A program made the position numbers and the translations under genes. The notes below the pieces were generated by a model. That model searched no databases, was not told the DNA's origin, and saw only the letters and a list, made by a program, of their open reading frames with translations. A stretch of DNA of 64,000 nt. Origin: Kriegella sp965368185 (GTDB lineage: Bacteria > Bacteroidota > Bacteroidia > Flavobacteriales > Flavobacteriaceae). Each line of letters opens with the position of its first letter. The first letter of the stretch is position 1. Below, in pieces: positions 52,681-59,789 of the stretch. The stretch spans positions 62,001-126,000 of the forward strand of contig CBDULZ010000002.1 of the NCBI GenBank assembly GCA_965368185.1. Reading direction: 5' to 3'.

Positions 52681-52703
52681 GGTGCTATAGTTACTATAGT
52701 ACC
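52681..52703 (-). promoter_or_regulatory. Hairpin in the rpsB-tsf spacer
   Basis: GGTGCTATAG and CTATAGTACC form a ten-base-pair stem with one G-T pair around TTA, 18 bases upstream of the tsf ATG. There is no U-run after it on the minus strand, so it is more likely a translation-control or processing element than a terminator. Confidence 0.4.
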
Positions 52704-52746
52704 ATCAATTATAGAATTCAAATTATCTGCTACGGTATTCGGTAAC

Positions 52747-53883
52747 TTATTCAACCCCTCCCTTGACGCTGTCTTGCCATTCTTTAAGCTCGTCCCATTT
52801 TCCGTTGGCAGCCATTTCAGCTTGCTTTGGCCAAGAAGTTGGATCTAGGTGGGCCATTCGTGAACTGGCTTCGGTCAAAATCTCTTTAATGTTGTCGGGC
52901 TCTGCTTTTGCCAATGTAGCATAAGAGTTAATTCCGTTTTTTCCTAACGCCTCTGCAGCTTTAGGACCGATACCTTCAACTTTGGTAAGGTCATCTGCCT
53001 GTTCTTTAGCTTCTTTCGCTTCGGGCTTGGCTTCTTTTGGCTCTGCTTTGGTTTCTTCTTTTACCTCAGCCTTAGTTTCCTCTTCTGGAGCCTCTTCTGC
53101 TTTAGGTTGCGGTTCTTCGGCTGGGACCGCGACCTTCTTCTTGGCTTTTGGTTCAGCTTGTTCTTTTCCTTCGTTATCAGACTGCTTTTCAGACTTTCTT
53201 TCAGCTAGACCTTCAGCAATTGCATTGGTCACGTCAGACATTATAATGTCAATCGATTTTGACGCATCATCATTTGAAGGGATGACGTAATCGACATCTC
53301 TAGGGTCTGAATTTGTGTCGACCATTGCGAAAATTGGAATATTCAATTTTTGAGCCTCTTTGACCGCAATGTGCTCGCGCATAGTATCAACGATAAACAA
53401 GGCACCCGGTAAGCGGGTCATCTCAGAAATAGAACCAAGGTTTTTTTCCAATTTGGATCGAAGACGGTCTACTTGTAAACGTTCTTTTTTAGATAGGGTA
53501 TTAAAAGTTCCATCTTTTTTCATACGGTCGATGGACGCCATTTTCTTTACGGCCTTTCGAATCGTTACAAAGTTGGTCAACATTCCGCCTGGCCATCTTT
53601 CGGTAATATAGGGCATATTTACATTGGCTACTTTTTCGGCAACAATGTCTTTTGCTTGTTTTTTAGTGGCGACAAAAAGAATTTTTCGCCCAGATGCGGA
53701 TATTTTTTTGAGTGCCTCGTTGGCCTCATCTAATTTAGCAACTGTTTTATAAAGGTTGATGACGTGGATTCCGTTACGCTCCATGTAGATGTAGGGCGCC
53801 ATGTTAGGATTCCATTTTCTTGTAAGGTGGCCGAAATGCACACCTGCTTCCAATAATTGTTTTACTTCGACTTTTGTAGCCAT
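52747..53883 (-). CDS. rpsB: 30S ribosomal protein S2 with long C-terminal extension
   Basis: The first ~235 residues are normal S2: LLEAGVHFGHLTRKWNPNMA, IHVINLYKTVAKLDEA, ITERWPGGMLTNFVTIRKA and DTNSDPRDVDYVIPSNDDAS. The usual length is 230-260, but this protein has 378 residues. The extra part is a low-complexity Glu/Lys/Ala/Pro-rich segment at about 235-300, then a compact domain starting DDLTKVEGIGPKAAEALGKN. That is a helix-hairpin-helix-like motif as in DUF4332-type proteins, and the tail ends around WDELKEWQDSVKGGVE. S2 binds the small subunit near the mRNA exit. The frame is continuous and one stop ends it before tsf. Confidence 0.95.
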   Translation of the reverse strand: MATKVEVKQLLEAGVHFGHLTRKWNPNMAPYIYMERNGIHVINLYKTVAKLDEANEALKKISASGRKILFVATKKQAKDIVAEKVANVNMPYITERWPGGMLTNFVTIRKAVKKMASIDRMKKDGTFNTLSKKERLQVDRLRSKLEKNLGSISEMTRLPGALFIVDTMREHIAVKEAQKLNIPIFAMVDTNSDPRDVDYVIPSNDDASKSIDIIMSDVTNAIAEGLAERKSEKQSDNEGKEQAEPKAKKKVAVPAEEPQPKAEEAPEEETKAEVKEETKAEPKEAKPEAKEAKEQADDLTKVEGIGPKAAEALGKNGINSYATLAKAEPDNIKEILTEASSRMAHLDPTSWPKQAEMAANGKWDELKEWQDSVKGGVE

Positions 53884-53916
53884 ATTTAATTTTAGTTTAC
53901 GTTCTTTTGAATTAGC

Positions 53917-53959
53917 AATGCCGAAGTGGTATCCGCTTTACGCAGAAGCCTTCGGCATT
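53917..53959 (-). promoter_or_regulatory. Stem-loop in the rpsB leader
   Basis: AATGCCGAAG (53917-53926) and CTTCGGCATT (53950-53959) form a ten-base-pair stem, 34 bases upstream of the rpsB ATG. A minus-strand -7 box, TAACTTTG at 53992-53999, would place it inside the mRNA leader. No U-run follows. It is a candidate S2 autoregulation element. Confidence 0.45.
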
Positions 53960-54158
53960 TAGATGCTAAACTAACGGTGCCAAAACCTAACCAAAGTTAT
54001 GTTCGTGGTCTCCCGAAGCTTGCTCGATTTGCACCGAGATTGCTTTTTAATTGTCTCTATTTAAAATAAAGACTTTCAATGAACTTGTTTTATACCGAAC
54101 TCATTTCGGTATTTGTATAATATATATGTAAGATGCCGAAATAATTCGACAAAAAATA

Positions 54159-54545
54159 CTAACGTTTTGAGAACTGGAATTTCTTACGGGCTTTCTTCTG
54201 TCCGAATTTCTTACGTTCTACCATTCTTGGGTCACGGGTCAAAAGACCTTCTGGTTTAAGTACCAACCTGTTTTCGGCATCAACTTCGCACATTGCTCTT
54301 GACAAAGCAAGACGAATGGCCTCTGCCTGGCCGGTAATTCCTCCTCCATAAACATTTACCTTTACATCATAGGCTTCCTCATTGCTAGTTAGGGCAAAAG
54401 GTTGTTTTACCTTATATTGCAATGTTGCAGTAGGGAAGTAATCGTTGATGTCTCTTTGGTTTACCGTAATGCTTCCCTTTCCTTGAGAAACATAAACACG
54501 GGCAACGGCTGTTTTTCTTCTGCCGATTTTATGAATGGTCTCCAT
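54159..54545 (-). CDS. rpsI: 30S ribosomal protein S9
   Basis: This 128-residue protein is the usual bacterial S9: HKIGRRKTAVARVYVSQGKG at the start, VYGGGITGQAEAIRLALSRA in the middle, and the basic tail GQKKARKKFQFSKR that reaches the P-site tRNA. Its start overlaps the rplM stop by one base, the standard L13-S9 coupling. In the 275-base spacer to rpsB a second small hairpin, ATACCGAA/TTCGGTAT, sits at 54092-54112 and may mark the end of the rplM-rpsI transcript. Confidence 0.97.
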   Translation of the reverse strand: METIHKIGRRKTAVARVYVSQGKGSITVNQRDINDYFPTATLQYKVKQPFALTSNEEAYDVKVNVYGGGITGQAEAIRLALSRAMCEVDAENRLVLKPEGLLTRDPRMVERKKFGQKKARKKFQFSKR

Positions 54546-55000
54546 TACTTAAATTCTTTTAAATTGATTTCCGTTGGCTTTTGGGCTTCTTGATCGTGCT
54601 CGGCCCCTGCATATACTTTCAGGTTTCTGAAAAGATCTGCTCCCAATTTATTTTTTGGCAACATTCCCTTAATAGCTTTTTCAACGATGCGTCCCGGATT
54701 CTTTTCCAATAATTCTTTAACCGTGGTAGCACGTTGCCCACCTGGGTAGCCAGTATACCTTAAGTAGGTTTTGTTGTCCCACTTAGTGCCGGACAAATTG
54801 ATTTTTTCTGCGTTGATAACAACTACATTATCGCCACAATCAACATGTGGTGTAAAATTTGGCTTATGCTTTCCTCTAAGCAATTTTGCTACTTTAGAGG
54901 CCATACGGCCTAAAGTTTCTCCTTCTGCATTAACCAACAACCATTGCTTGTCAACGGTAGCCTTATTGGCCGAAACAGTCTTATAACTCAATGTGTCCAC
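54545..55000 (-). CDS. rplM: 50S ribosomal protein L13
   Basis: This 151-residue protein begins at a GTG and shows L13 motifs: QWLLVNAEGETLGRMASKVA, GKHKPNFTPHVDCGDNVVVI, YLRYTGYPGGQRATTVKELL and GMLPKNKLGADLFRNLKVYA. It binds 23S rRNA early in large-subunit assembly. It heads the rplM-rpsI pair, with a full-consensus promoter 48 bases upstream. Confidence 0.97.
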   Translation of the reverse strand: MDTLSYKTVSANKATVDKQWLLVNAEGETLGRMASKVAKLLRGKHKPNFTPHVDCGDNVVVINAEKINLSGTKWDNKTYLRYTGYPGGQRATTVKELLEKNPGRIVEKAIKGMLPKNKLGADLFRNLKVYAGAEHDQEAQKPTEINLKEFK

Positions 55001-55047
55001 TACTGCTATTTTAAATGTTTAATACTCCAATCCCCATAAATGGGCTG

Positions 55048-55078
55048 CAAATGTACAACTATTAAGTTGAAATACAAA
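55048..55078 (-). promoter_or_regulatory. Promoter of rplM-rpsI
   Basis: On the minus strand TTTG (55078-55075), exactly 19 bases, then TACATTTG (55055-55048) is a perfect match to the Bacteroidota promoter. The predicted leader is about 43 bases. From 55079 to 55337 I see no gene; an open frame there is rejected below. Confidence 0.75.
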
Positions 55079-55337
55079 TGCTTGTTTTTGATTATTTTTA
55101 GTTTTTTTACGAAGTTATTTGATACTTCCATTTTTTTAAATTGTTATTGCCATTATTTTGTAAATCGGGTAAAGAATAGAGCGCTATGGCCTTTGTCTTC
55201 TATAGTGGCAATAAGGATGAGACAAAAGATTCGTTCAATATATCATGCGTGTTACAGCGAAAAGATTGGAATATTTTGGTCAACTGAAAAAATCAACGCA
55301 TATTGCGTTTTTATATTTAATTAGAAATTAGAGTATT

Positions 55338-55838
55338 ATGAAATACGGTGCAGCGCTTCTTATGGTTTTTAGTATTTTTCTTTTTTCCTGTTCATCGGAC
55401 AAAGAAGATGAAACAATGGAAGCTGAAAATAGCATAGTTGGAACATGGCAGGCAACGGAATTGAAAATCAATGACGGAACTGCTGGTGATGATGCCAAAT
55501 TTGGAAAACAAATTCTTGATATTCTGACAAGTAACGATTGTCACATTATTGCATTCACATTCCATGAAGATTTAAGTGTGGTTGCTGAGAATTCAGTAAA
55601 CTACCTTGAATTCAATGCATCATCTACGGGTCAATTGGTTCCATGTCCTACCGAAAAAGATGCTGATACTGGCACTTACACTTTTGAGAACAATCTACTG
55701 ACGATTATTGATAGTGATGGAGAGAAAATCGAGGTAAATGTGATTGTTGATGGTGATACAATGACTATAGATGCCAGCGATCTGGATGTCCCGAACTTCA
55801 ATGCCGATGGGGAACTTGTCTTTGAGAGAAAACAATAG
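55338..55838 (+). CDS. Lipocalin-like lipoprotein
   Basis: This 166-residue protein has a lipoprotein leader (MKYGAALLMVFSIFLFSCSS). The rest is an acidic beta-rich domain typical of flavobacterial lipocalin-like proteins: SIVGTWQATELKINDG at the start, DTGTYTFENNLLTIIDSDGE in the middle and an ending ELVFERKQ. There are two non-lipobox cysteines (NDCH and VPCPTE) that could form a disulfide. The function is unknown; a small-ligand-binding or envelope role is the family expectation. A terminator overlaps its stop. Confidence 0.8.
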   Translation: MKYGAALLMVFSIFLFSCSSDKEDETMEAENSIVGTWQATELKINDGTAGDDAKFGKQILDILTSNDCHIIAFTFHEDLSVVAENSVNYLEFNASSTGQLVPCPTEKDADTGTYTFENNLLTIIDSDGEKIEVNVIVDGDTMTIDASDLDVPNFNADGELVFERKQ

Positions 55839-55869
55839 CCGCTATATTGTTTTGGCGCTCGAGGCTATT
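55834..55869 (+). terminator. Terminator overlapping the lipocalin-like gene stop
   Basis: AATAGCC (55834-55840, containing the TAG stop) pairs with GGCTATT (55863-55869), followed by a run of T. The loop is long (22 bases), so strength is uncertain. Confidence 0.6.
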
Positions 55870-55928
55870 TTTTTTGACAATTGTTTTTATTCGAAAGAGT
55901 TGCCGAATGTAATTAATTCGTGTCGGAT

Positions 55929-56276
55929 TTACCGTTTGTAGAATTTTGTTTTCACATTTTGCTCTTGCGAACGAATAGCAACCATATAGATACCCGCTTC
56001 TAGGGTTGAAATGGGAATGTTCACCGCGTGGTTTCGAATTTCCCATTCATGCGAAAGTAACAGATTTCCGTACATATCAGAAATTAGAATTTCTGCTTTT
56101 AGACTATTTTTAAGTCCAAGAATATTTACCACATTGGTTGCAGGATTGGGGAAAACTTTGATTTTGGTATTTACTGTACTTATTTTTTCTGAAGATGTAG
56201 TGTGTTCGGTCTCGCTTTGTGCATTGCAGTAAAAACTGCCGACAAAAAGAGCGAATAAGATAAATACATTTTTCAT
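55929..56276 (-). CDS. Minimal protein with a type IX secretion sorting domain
   Basis: This 115-residue protein has a signal peptide (MKNVFILFALFVGSFYCNA) and a short linker of about 15 residues. The rest is a type A T9SS C-terminal domain: IKVFPNPATNVVNILGL, AEILISDMYGNLLLSHEW, VNIPISTLEAGIYMVAIRS and a basic end KTKFYKR. The C-terminal domain normally directs a large cargo through the type IX system; here there is almost no cargo. It could be a truncated remnant of a longer gene or a real small secreted protein. The PorT-like gene at 41.3 kb fits a working T9SS. Confidence 0.85.
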   Translation of the reverse strand: MKNVFILFALFVGSFYCNAQSETEHTTSSEKISTVNTKIKVFPNPATNVVNILGLKNSLKAEILISDMYGNLLLSHEWEIRNHAVNIPISTLEAGIYMVAIRSQEQNVKTKFYKR

Positions 56277-56512
56277 GGGATACTGAGTTCATAGTGCGTA
56301 ATGCGCTATTCGAGACCAAAATTATGCCAATTCATAAATTAATTGCAAGAAAATGTTGTGAAATGGTATTTTCTAATAGTGATCGGCCAATTCCATCGGA
56401 ATAATCAATGTGGAATGTGCAAAAATAATCTAGAAGCTATTCGAGAAATGGGGTCAATAGGGTCGTTCTGTAAAGGAAAGCCCTGATGGAAAGATGCGCT
56501 AAAATGGTAAAT

Positions 56513-57007
56513 TCATTGCCCTTTAGATTCGATTTCTTCAGTATTTAACCTCATTTTCAAGATGTCGGGTTGAAACCCCATTTTCAAATAGGCACGAATA
56601 GCACTGTCGTTCGATGCGTAGACTTCTAATTGAATTTCTGACAAACCACGTTTTTTTGCCCATGTGATTAGATTCTGGTTTATAGTCCCATTGATTCCTT
56701 GGCCCCGATAATCTGGGGCTACAAACATAAAGCCTAAATAGGCATACTGCCCTGGCTGGAAATAGGGTTTTGAGTTTTTGACGAGCGCATAGCCAGAGGC
56801 AATGATTCTGTTCCGGTCTGTAGCGACAAGCACATGGGCGTCATCTCGTTGAATTAGCCCTTTTATGTCATAATAGGAGATGGGATCCTTTTTTAGGTTT
56901 GGAGCAAAAGGCCGCTCGTAGCGAATGATTTCCTGTTCGAACGCCTTAAGGGTGGGTAGGTCATCTAGGATTGCCTCACGAATGTTTAAGTCCATTTGCC
57001 TGTTCAT
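56513..57007 (-). CDS. GNAT family N-acetyltransferase
   Basis: This 164-residue protein has the GNAT fold landmarks: an N-terminal strand NIREAILDDLPTLKAFE, YAYLGFMFVAPDYRGQGING containing the acetyl-CoA loop (RGQGIN in place of the common RGxGxG/A), and LEVYASNDSAIRAYLKMGFQ. The substrate is unknown. A second ATG (residue 5, near 56995) is a possible start. The 236-base spacer before it (56277-56512) shows nothing notable. Confidence 0.88.
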   Translation of the reverse strand: MNRQMDLNIREAILDDLPTLKAFEQEIIRYERPFAPNLKKDPISYYDIKGLIQRDDAHVLVATDRNRIIASGYALVKNSKPYFQPGQYAYLGFMFVAPDYRGQGINGTINQNLITWAKKRGLSEIQLEVYASNDSAIRAYLKMGFQPDILKMRLNTEEIESKGQ

Positions 57008-57117
57008 TGAAATTATTTTATGGTTCTAGTGTATTTGGTTTCCAAATATCGCGGTAAATATGCGGAATAGTTTTTTTAGACTCGTCCTTTAGGTTCGAAT
57101 TAATAGCGCCGTACATG

Positions 57118-58080
57118 CTACAAGACAACAACAATCTTTCCTGTATGTCTGCCGCGGCCAAAATATGTTATAAGTTCTGGGATTTTCTCAAAAGCATGCG
57201 GACCATCAATTATGCATTTTAGTTTTCCTTGGCTATAAAGCTCGTTAATAGTGTCTAGACCTTGATTCGGTTTAAGACTTAGAATCTGGAGTTGCCTCTT
57301 AAAGAAAAAGGAAATGAATTTTTTGTAGCATAATATTTGCAATAGACGATGTAGTTTTCCACCTACCGAAACGTAACGGCCATTCTGCTTTAGTGAACGT
57401 AAATAAGCAAAAGGATTTCGATTGGTCTTACAATCTAGAATCAGGTCGTATTCTTGTTTGTTTCTGGTGAAATCGATTTTTTTATAATCGATGACACTGT
57501 CAAACCCCATTGATTTTATGGTTTCCAGCTTTTTACCAGTGTCTACTCCTGTAACTTCGCACTCGTGATGTTTTGCCAGTTGTAGAGCGAAAGTGCCTAC
57601 GCCTCCACCTGCACCGTTGAGCAAAATTTTGTATCCTTTTTTAATTTTTCCCATCCGTAGACCCTGTAAAGCCAAAAGTGCCGCATGGGGTAGTGAAGCG
57701 GCTTCATGAAAATCCATGGTCTCCGGTTTTTTGACTACTGCTTTTTCATGAATGCAAATGTATTCGGCAAAGCTGCCGAAACCGTAGTCCGAAATATCAC
57801 CGTAGACGCTATCACCGATTTTGAGATTTTCAACATTACGGCCTAGCGCTTCAACCGTACCTGCCAATTCCATTCCTGGAATTTGTCTTTTGGGTTTTCC
57901 AAGGCCGAACATAAGACGGTACAAATAGGGCTTACCGCGTACCATGCTCCAATCATAGTCGTTGATGGCTGTGGCACGGACACGAATGAGAATTTCATTT
58001 TTTTTAGGTGCAGGTTGTACAACTTCTTGGATTTTGAGCAACTCGGGAGCCCCGTATTTTGTACAAACAATTGCCTTCAT
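57118..58080 (-). CDS. Quinone-oxidoreductase-like MDR enzyme
   Basis: This 320-residue medium-chain reductase starts MKAIVCTKYGAPELLKIQEV and has IPGMELAGTVEALGRNVENL, LPHAALLALQGL and the NADPH-binding motif LLNGAGGGVGTFALQLAKHH. It lacks the zinc-binding cysteine cluster of the alcohol dehydrogenases, placing it with zinc-free NADPH:quinone or alkenal reductases. The VDTGKKLETIKSMGFDSVID segment is usual for the cofactor domain. The physiological substrate is unknown and it does not look linked to its neighbours. Confidence 0.88.
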   Translation of the reverse strand: MKAIVCTKYGAPELLKIQEVVQPAPKKNEILIRVRATAINDYDWSMVRGKPYLYRLMFGLGKPKRQIPGMELAGTVEALGRNVENLKIGDSVYGDISDYGFGSFAEYICIHEKAVVKKPETMDFHEAASLPHAALLALQGLRMGKIKKGYKILLNGAGGGVGTFALQLAKHHECEVTGVDTGKKLETIKSMGFDSVIDYKKIDFTRNKQEYDLILDCKTNRNPFAYLRSLKQNGRYVSVGGKLHRLLQILCYKKFISFFFKRQLQILSLKPNQGLDTINELYSQGKLKCIIDGPHAFEKIPELITYFGRGRHTGKIVVVL

Positions 58081-58172
58081 TGAAACGGAAAGGTTTTATC
58101 TCGGTTGAGAATTTAAATATAGTAAAAAGGAAAAAGGCCCTGTATACGCTCCGTTTGTTCGCCCTACTGTTT

Positions 58173-58550
58173 TTAAATTTCGATTACGAATGAGGTAATG
58201 GATTTTAATTTCGTGGCTTTGGCTCCGCTAAATTCATAAAAATCAGAAAAAGCATAGTTTTTTCCGTTTTGCATTTTCACAATTCCGCTAGCTGCGCCTT
58301 CCTTTCCATGGGTTAAAATTCGGTCAAGTATTAATTCAGATGCCTTTTGGGCTTTCATATTTTTCAATTCTTCCCTCAATTTTTCTTTGCCCTCAATTTT
58401 TTTATCGCCGATTATATTCCAAACTATGCCGTCTGTAACACTTTCCAGCAGAAAATCTGAATTTCCTTTTGCAAAAGCGATATTAATCTTCTTTATGAAT
58501 TCTTTTTTTGGTGCGTTTCCGCAATCTATGGTCAAGGTGATTTTTGTCAT
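58173..58550 (-). CDS. NTF2-like (SnoaL-type) protein
   Basis: This 125-residue protein resembles small cone-fold NTF2-like proteins: NIAFAKGNSDFLLESVTDGI, then VWNIIGDKKIEGKEKLREEL, then MQNGKNYAFSDFYEFSGAKA. They usually act as small ligand-binding domains or isomerases. No signal peptide is present, and I see no catalytic residues I can assign. It is probably transcribed alone. Confidence 0.75.
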   Translation of the reverse strand: MTKITLTIDCGNAPKKEFIKKINIAFAKGNSDFLLESVTDGIVWNIIGDKKIEGKEKLREELKNMKAQKASELILDRILTHGKEGAASGIVKMQNGKNYAFSDFYEFSGAKATKLKSITSFVIEI

Positions 58551-58663
58551 TTTGTGAATTTAATATCTTACCCCCAACTATTGGGGTAAAACATACGGAA
58601 ATATGGGGGTTATATAATTGAAATACAATGATGTATGCTGAGGTTTTGCAGGGGTATGAATAG

Positions 58664-59512
58664 TTAGTTTCCTAGTCCGTTTAAGTTCGCTTTTAATATG
58701 GACTCGACATCGGCCTCTTCAACATGTCCCAAAATGCCAAAATCTCCTTTGTATCCTTTTTCTATCAATATGTTGATCATTTCAATTTCATGGTCACCCG
58801 CTCCAATGGTAAGTAATTTTGGACCTTCTTTTCTTAATCCATTTAAATTTACATTCCAAAGGTGGGGCAACATTATCGTTACCAATTCAGGAAAAGCGTC
58901 AATTTGTTTGTGCGCATGATGAAAATTGTAGACCAGACCTAAATCTTCTTGCGGTAAAGATTCGATTATCTTTATTTGATTTTTAGGTTCCCCGAACCAA
59001 CCCCCATGATTATACAACGCAACTTTACAGCCCAGGGTGGTTGCTTTTTTACTTAAGAATTCAATCATTTTCGCACCCTTTTCCATTGCATCGGCATCCG
59101 ATAGGTTCTCAAAAAAATTGTTATTGAAACTTACCCAGATATGTCCCTTATAACCTACCTCCTCTATTACATTAAAGACCTTCTCATTTGAGCTATTCAA
59201 TCCGTGCAAAGAATCCGAGTTATTATCTATCCAAAGCCATAGCGCAATTACTTCGATGTCGTTCTTTTCAGCCAATCTCAATTCTTCAGCCATTTGTGGA
59301 AGATGCTCGCTTCTCCAATCATAGGCGTATTTGGTAATTCCCAGCCGCTTAAGCATTTCAATTCTTTCGGCAGGAGACCGTTTCATGCGGTCATAGGGAA
59401 CTATGCACCAAGCGTAAATATTCTCAAGGTCAATGATGCGATCCTTTTTTGTTTCCTTGCATGAAACGAAAAAGACAAGAGATACTATCAATATTGGAAT
59501 ATAATGTTTCAT
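58664..59512 (-). CDS. Sugar isomerase/epimerase-like TIM-barrel lipoprotein
   Basis: This 282-residue protein has a lipobox leader (PILIVSLVFFVSCKETKK). The fold looks like the xylose-isomerase-like / AP-endonuclease-2 TIM barrel: YDRMKRSPAERIEMLKRLGI, EVIALWLWIDNNSDSLHG, CKVALYNHGGWFGEP and GLVYNFHHAHKQIDAFPEL with histidines suited to a metal site. Being anchored outside the cytoplasm it would act on free sugars. It lies downstream of the SusD gene on the same strand and its ATG overlaps the stop of a small open frame, so it probably belongs to the SusCD locus. Confidence 0.82.
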   Translation of the reverse strand: MKHYIPILIVSLVFFVSCKETKKDRIIDLENIYAWCIVPYDRMKRSPAERIEMLKRLGITKYAYDWRSEHLPQMAEELRLAEKNDIEVIALWLWIDNNSDSLHGLNSSNEKVFNVIEEVGYKGHIWVSFNNNFFENLSDADAMEKGAKMIEFLSKKATTLGCKVALYNHGGWFGEPKNQIKIIESLPQEDLGLVYNFHHAHKQIDAFPELVTIMLPHLWNVNLNGLRKEGPKLLTIGAGDHEIEMINILIEKGYKGDFGILGHVEEADVESILKANLNGLGN

Positions 59513-59670
59513 GTCGTTTGATTTTGTTTCCTTAGTTCTTCGTATGCTTTTTGCTCAAGTGTGTTTTTTATGGAAATCGGTGGCGACGAGAGGTTCGAAA
59601 TTTGAGTGTTTGGCGATTCTTGGGTATTTTGATTAGGTGTACAAGAATATCGCCCTACTAATATAGCCAT
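59509..59670 (-). CDS. Possible 53-residue small ORF coupled to the TIM-barrel gene
   Basis: From ATG 59670 this reads MAILVGRYSCTPNQNTQESP and ends EQKAYEELRKQNQTT; its TGA overlaps the next ATG as ATGA. The sequence is hydrophilic and protein-like, and the frame stays open about 30 codons further upstream. It may be a small gene, the tail of a decayed gene, or chance. Nothing recognisable. Confidence 0.3.
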   Translation of the reverse strand: MAILVGRYSCTPNQNTQESPNTQISNLSSPPISIKNTLEQKAYEELRKQNQTT

Positions 59671-59789
59671 TAGCTGTACGGGAGTGCTTACAAATTTAAT
59701 CGTTTTTGATTTTAGTAGGGAATATTTAATAACAACGCTTCGAACAATGGCTGCCCGAAGCGCTGGTTACTATTTTTGTTTATGGAATT

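Noticed and set aside
53041..53170. Repetitive Glu/Lys/Ala codons in rpsB as a tandem repeat array
   Set aside because: The repeats are irregular at the DNA level and simply encode the charged tether of the S2 extension.
55040..55324. Open frame of 94 codons on the plus strand before the lipocalin-like gene
   Set aside because: The product is rich in Phe, Cys and Ile in AT-rich DNA, runs antisense through the rplM promoter and resembles no protein family.
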